From: Myxococcales bacterium
Lineage (GTDB): Bacteria > Myxococcota_A > SURF-8
Assembly (NCBI GenBank): GCA_003598065.1
Contig: QZKR01000058.1
Location: 1 to 62,132 of the forward strand
Length of the DNA stretch: 62,132 bases
Direction: 5' to 3'
Position 1 is the stretch's first letter, and each line of letters opens with the position of its first letter. A program made the translations under genes and the position numbers. Below, piece by piece: positions 58,754-62,132 of the stretch. The notes beneath the pieces are model-generated. The model saw nothing but the letters and a program-made list of their open reading frames with translations, did no database searches and was not told where the DNA came from.

Positions 58754-61360
58754 TCAGCCGCCGCCGAGCCGCTTCAGAGAATTTCTGGCCGGCCCCGCGT
58801 CGGCGCTTTGCGGGTAGAGTTCCAGATATTTCGTGTAGTGCCTCACGGCTTCGCTTGTGTTGCCTAGCTCTTCGTTGGCCAGGCCCGCGCCGAAAAGCGC
58901 TCCCTGATGATTGCCGTTCATGGCCAGCGCCCTTTTGAAACTGGCGAGCGCGGATGAATTCTGGCCCAGATCGATGTAACAATATCCCAGGCCGGAGAGC
59001 GCTTCGGGCGTTTCTCGGATTTCCAAAGCTTTCTTGAAGTAGGTAAGCGCCGCTTTGGCTTTGTCGCTGCTGGCGAGTTGCTGAGCGCGCTTCAACAGGC
59101 TTTCGTAATTCTCCGTCGTCCTTTCCGCTGGCGGCGTCGGGGAAGCGGATGGGGTTGGCGGCGCGGCCTGGGCTTTTTCGACCGGCGCGGCTGCAGGCGG
59201 AGTCCCTTCCGTCGGCGCGGCTTCGGTCGGCGCTTCCGGAGCCGGTTGCGACTTGGCGGCGTCGAGACGCGCTAAAAGCTCCAGCGAGGGTTTGTGCTGC
59301 GGCGACTGTCCGAGGATTTCCCGCAGCAGGGCGCTGGCTTCATCGGCCTTTTCCTTGCGGGCGAGGATCTGCGCCTTTTTGAACTTGGCGCGAATCAGCG
59401 ACGGATCTTTTGTCAGCGCGGCATCCAACGAGCCGAGCGCATCGGCGAGGAGCCCTTCGTCGGTGGCGAACAGCGCGCCTTTGACGTACAGCGACGCCGC
59501 ATCTTCCGGAACGGCGCCGAGCGCTTTGTCGAGATGCTCGTTGGCTTTGGAGGAATTGAGCCCGAGACGGTAATAATCGGCCATGGCGCGATTGGCGTCG
59601 GGCGATTCAGGGTTGATCTCCAAGGCTTTCGAACAGTACGCAAAGGCTTTTGTCTGCTCGTCGTTGAAACGCTTGCTGGTTTCGGCGAGCCGCAGATTGA
59701 GGGCGTCCAGAAGCGCTTTTACCGGAGCCATTTCCTGCTGGATCAGCGGTTGGTCGGGCGCTTTGGCCGCTTGATATTTTTCGCTGAGGGCGCTGTACTT
59801 TGCTTCCAGTTCCTTCTGTTCCCGTTCCGCCGCTCCGATCTCCGCCTGGGTCTGCTCGGCGCGGAAGGTCTGGATCTCCGAGAAATAAGCCAGCGGTTCG
59901 GGCGCGCCGGGTTCTTCTTCGGCCAGTTTTGCCAATTTAGCCTCGGCGGCGGCGAAGCCGTCCTCCGTATCCTGATTCATCGCCGCGCGCGCTTCGGCTA
60001 AGCCTTGCAGCCATTCCGGCGAAGGCTCTTTCTTCAGCAGGCCTGGGACGAACAACACTCCCAAGATCACGATCAGCAGCGCTCCCACGGCGACGCCGAT
60101 CGCCACTTTGGTCTTTTTCGCCCGCCCCGCCTTGTCGGGATCTTCATCGGCCCATTCGTCCCATTCCCCGGAGGCGTGCTTCACATGGTTCACCCAGTGG
60201 CCGCTCGGCCGACGGTCTGGATGAGCGGCGCTCAGTGGTTCAGCTGGCTTGGCCGGCGACGGCGCAGCGGACGGCTTCGTCGTGGATGGCTTGGCGGCGG
60301 GCGTCGCCGGTTTCTCCGCCGGTTTTTCGGGTTTCGGCGGCGTCGCGGCGGCCGCTATCGGTTTCTCCGCCGGCTTTTCCGGTTTGGGCGGCGTCGCCGC
60401 GGGCGTCTCGGATTCTGGTGGAATCGGCGCTTCCGGCTTCATCGCAGCCGGCGGAAGCGATTGAGGCTTCGGCGTTTGTTCCGGCGCAGGTTGATCGTTG
60501 CTCGAAGCGGCGGTCTCGGCTTCTTTGGCGCTTTCGCCGATCGATGAAGGTTCCTCTCGGCCCATAGTAATATGGCGCAACGTCGCCGGCGAATCCATCG
60601 TGAACGGCCGTTCGACGGGCCCTTTCGGCAGTTCCGCCTGCTCCAGATCCACCGTCATAGACGGCATCGCCTTTTCAGGCGGGGCGGGGGAAATTTCGGG
60701 AACGCCAGCCGCCGCGGGGGCTGGCGAGACCGGAGCAACCGGCGGTTTCTGTTCCTCAACCGGCGGCGCGGCCGGGGGGGGCGGAGCCGATGGAGCTTCT
60801 TCTTCCACGACCTGGGGAGCTGGCGGCGCGGCCGGCGCGGTCGGAGGGAGCGGAGCCGATGGAGCTTCTTCTTCCACGACCTGGGGAGTTGGCGGCGCGA
60901 CTGGCGCGGCCTCGGCGGCGGAAGGTTCAGGCGTGCTTTCATCTATAACGGGCGGCTCGGCGCGGTCCGCTTGTGTGGCAAGCGCGCGATCGACGACGGC
61001 AAAAAACGGCTCCAATTCGGCGATGTCCTGAAGCGTTCGCCAGTTGTCCCCGTCGTTGGACAACTCGTCGGTGCGCACCGCCTTGTGCTCGACGATCCAG
61101 CGTTGCAGCGTGGACAGTTCGTGGAACGGATAGACCTGGCCGTTGGGACGGCGCAGAAACCAGGTCATGCGCGGTTCCGGCGCGGGCTTGGGAGCGAGGT
61201 CCTCGACGCTCACCGGCTCCACGCGTTGTGGGGCTTCGACGACGGGGCGAACGATGAACAGGTTCTGGCATTTGGTGCATTTGACGGCCAGGCCGGTGGC
61301 GGGCACTTTCGAATTGTCGATTTCATACTGCGCACCGCATACGTCGCACTTGGTTCGCAT
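58754..61360 (-). CDS. Zinc-ribbon, GYF-like, TPR membrane protein
   Basis: An 868-residue protein. Residues 1-35 are an MJ0042-type zinc ribbon (CDVCGAQYEI, VKCTKCQN). A GYF/DUF4339-like domain (WFLRRPNGQVYPFHEL) follows near residues 65-115, then about 250 residues of Pro/Ala/Glu-rich linker with internal repeats, one membrane helix (VAIGVAVGALLIVILGVLFV), a helical region and two TPR blocks separated by a second Pro/Ala linker. The N-terminal half would be cytoplasmic and the TPR half periplasmic. This layout is common in myxobacteria-like genomes; the role may be scaffolding. The ATG at 61360 follows GAGGGA; an in-frame start at 61390 is possible. Confidence 0.85.
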   Translation of the reverse strand: MRTKCDVCGAQYEIDNSKVPATGLAVKCTKCQNLFIVRPVVEAPQRVEPVSVEDLAPKPAPEPRMTWFLRRPNGQVYPFHELSTLQRWIVEHKAVRTDELSNDGDNWRTLQDIAELEPFFAVVDRALATQADRAEPPVIDESTPEPSAAEAAPVAPPTPQVVEEEAPSAPLPPTAPAAPPAPQVVEEEAPSAPPPPAAPPVEEQKPPVAPVSPAPAAAGVPEISPAPPEKAMPSMTVDLEQAELPKGPVERPFTMDSPATLRHITMGREEPSSIGESAKEAETAASSNDQPAPEQTPKPQSLPPAAMKPEAPIPPESETPAATPPKPEKPAEKPIAAAATPPKPEKPAEKPATPAAKPSTTKPSAAPSPAKPAEPLSAAHPDRRPSGHWVNHVKHASGEWDEWADEDPDKAGRAKKTKVAIGVAVGALLIVILGVLFVPGLLKKEPSPEWLQGLAEARAAMNQDTEDGFAAAEAKLAKLAEEEPGAPEPLAYFSEIQTFRAEQTQAEIGAAEREQKELEAKYSALSEKYQAAKAPDQPLIQQEMAPVKALLDALNLRLAETSKRFNDEQTKAFAYCSKALEINPESPDANRAMADYYRLGLNSSKANEHLDKALGAVPEDAASLYVKGALFATDEGLLADALGSLDAALTKDPSLIRAKFKKAQILARKEKADEASALLREILGQSPQHKPSLELLARLDAAKSQPAPEAPTEAAPTEGTPPAAAPVEKAQAAPPTPSASPTPPAERTTENYESLLKRAQQLASSDKAKAALTYFKKALEIRETPEALSGLGYCYIDLGQNSSALASFKRALAMNGNHQGALFGAGLANEELGNTSEAVRHYTKYLELYPQSADAGPARNSLKRLGGG
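60781..60899. repeat. 50-bp direct repeat within the TPR-protein gene
   Basis: 60781-60830 and 60850-60899 are identical at all but one position and lie 69 bp apart (23 codons), each encoding the VVEEEAPSAP unit of the Pro-rich linker. It is a recent in-frame duplication that could change copy number. Confidence 0.85.
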
Positions 61361-61396
61361 GGCATCGTCCCTCGCTTTGTAAAAATACACTGAACG

Positions 61397-61424
61397 CTAT
61401 AACACGGGCGGGATAGCCTGCCAA
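61397..61424 (-). promoter_or_regulatory. Predicted promoter of the zinc-ribbon/TPR gene (possibly gatCAB)
   Basis: Minus-strand TTGGCA (61424-61419), 16-bp spacer, TTATAG (61402-61397), about 36 bp before the ATG at 61360. Same -35 hexamer and spacer as the xth promoter. Confidence 0.5.
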
Positions 61425-61519
61425 GCAAAAAAATCCTTGATATCAATGAGTTGATAGGGAACTGGCCGCGTGTTAAGCTCGCCGCGCCCGAGCTGCGGCA
61501 ACGTGAGGGGTGCGCAAGG

Positions 61520-62132
61520 ATGCTTCGCTCGCCATCGCCGAGAATCGTTTACGGTGCGCTGGCCGTCGCCGTCGTCAGTGTGTCCTTCGCGGCGATTTTC
61601 TTCAGGAAAACCGCGCCGACGCATCCGCTTGTCGCGGCGGGGCTGCGGCTGGCCGTGGCGGCGGCGCTGCTCGCGCCGTTCGTTGTCCGCGCCGCCCTGC
61701 GCGGTCGCCTTTCGCGCCGCGCGCTTTGGACCGGCGCGCTGGCGGGCTTGTGCTACGGGGTTCACTTCGGCGCGTGGGTCACGTCGCTGTTTCTTACTTC
61801 CATCGCCGCCAGCGTCACCCTCGTCACCACCACGCCGATCATGCTGGGAATCGTCGGTTATCTCACCGGCCGCGACTCCCCGGGGAAGCGGTTCTGGCTT
61901 TCACTCGGCCTGGCGCTGCTGGGTCTCCTGACGATCACCGGCGGCGACGTCGGATTGCGCGCCGACGCGTCCGCCGGCAATCTTTTGGCGCTGCTGGGCG
62001 CCGTGGCGATGGCGAGCTATCTGCTGGCGGCGAAACAGTTGGGCGACCGGACCAGCGTGCTCGTTTTCTCCGGTCTGGCGACGCTTTTCGGCGCGGCATG
62101 GCTGCTGGGCGCGGCGGCGGTCGCCGGCGTCC
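61520..62132 (+). CDS. EamA/DMT-family transporter (3' end outside window)
   Basis: The first about 204 residues of a polytopic membrane protein, open to the window edge. It starts MLRSPSPRIVYGALAVAVVS and shows the EamA pattern: VSFAAIFFRK, AAGLRLAVAAALLAPFV, GLCYGVHFGAWVTSLFLTSIAASVTLV and TTTPIMLGIVGYL, then the start of a second repeat. Family members export amino acids, nucleosides or other metabolites; the substrate cannot be told. GAGGGG lies upstream of ATG 61520. It is divergent from the TPR gene, with 159 bp between starts. Confidence 0.88.
   Translation, partial: MLRSPSPRIVYGALAVAVVSVSFAAIFFRKTAPTHPLVAAGLRLAVAAALLAPFVVRAALRGRLSRRALWTGALAGLCYGVHFGAWVTSLFLTSIAASVTLVTTTPIMLGIVGYLTGRDSPGKRFWLSLGLALLGLLTITGGDVGLRADASAGNLLALLGAVAMASYLLAAKQLGDRTSVLVFSGLATLFGAAWLLGAAAVAGV

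Overview
The window is 62 kb of high-GC bacterial DNA from a Gram-negative (diderm) organism: it encodes an outer-membrane porin, a second predicted outer-membrane barrel, many lipobox lipoproteins and SBP-dependent ABC uptake. Lipoproteins with D-G-D linkers, EGF-like and other cysteine-rich modules, a TIGR02147-type regulator, a PilZ protein and a zinc-ribbon/TPR envelope protein point to a deltaproteobacterium-like lineage (Myxococcota, Bdellovibrionota or an uncultured neighbour such as Lernaellota). This placement is inference; there is no rRNA or other firm marker in the window. GatCAB is present, so indirect tRNA amidation is expected. No rRNA, tRNA, CRISPR array, phage or transposase gene was seen.

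Layout. 1-3.5 kb: two choice-of-anchor-type lipoproteins and a TIGR02147 regulator (minus strand). 3.6-8.0 kb: carAB, whose sequence resembles the Bacteroidetes/eukaryotic CPSase branch. 8.2-11.1 kb: two tiny Cys-pair proteins, an M3 metallopeptidase and an AT-rich gene-free stretch. 11.4-14.7 kb: a 1101-residue cysteine-rich, beta-sandwich-repeat lipoprotein, followed by a convergent metallo-beta-lactamase-fold hydrolase.

15.6-32.4 kb is the centrepiece: nine collinear genes with gaps of 22 bp or less, forming an alpha-glucan (starch/maltodextrin) acquisition locus. In order they are an EGF-tethered GH13 lipoprotein, an EGF-tethered GH15-like glucoamylase lipoprotein, a second GH13 lipoprotein with CBM48, a small EGF-only lipoprotein, a LamB-type porin, a third GH13 lipoprotein, a MalK-type ATPase, a single polypeptide fusing a MalE-like binding protein to a MalF-like permease, and MalG. 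The inferred flow is: surface and periplasmic hydrolysis of glucan, porin entry, capture by the tethered binding domain, ATP-driven import. A 65-bp REP-like inverted repeat sits inside the signal-peptide region of the porin gene, and two more palindromic elements follow malG.

32.6-43.4 kb: CDF metal exporter, exonuclease III, SafE-like membrane protein, PilZ protein, alpha/beta hydrolase with a strong promoter and very short leader, paired SMR-like transporters, YceI, PaaI-type thioesterase, a lipoprotein with about 140 cysteines behind a structured leader, and a radical SAM protein. 43.6-47.6 kb: a translationally coupled NosL-like/ABC module that looks like a copper-handling system without nosZ. 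47.6-52.6 kb: an outer-membrane barrel, Nudix hydrolase, two lipoproteins, a DUF4258/YgiT-type toxin-antitoxin pair and a DUF3467 protein. 52.8-62.1 kb: glpK, a thiolase, gatCAB, a zinc-ribbon/TPR protein and the 5' part of an EamA transporter.

Many genes overlap by ATGA or GTGA. Starts were chosen by Shine-Dalgarno quality and signal-peptide position. Several promoters share a TTGGCA-like -35 box.
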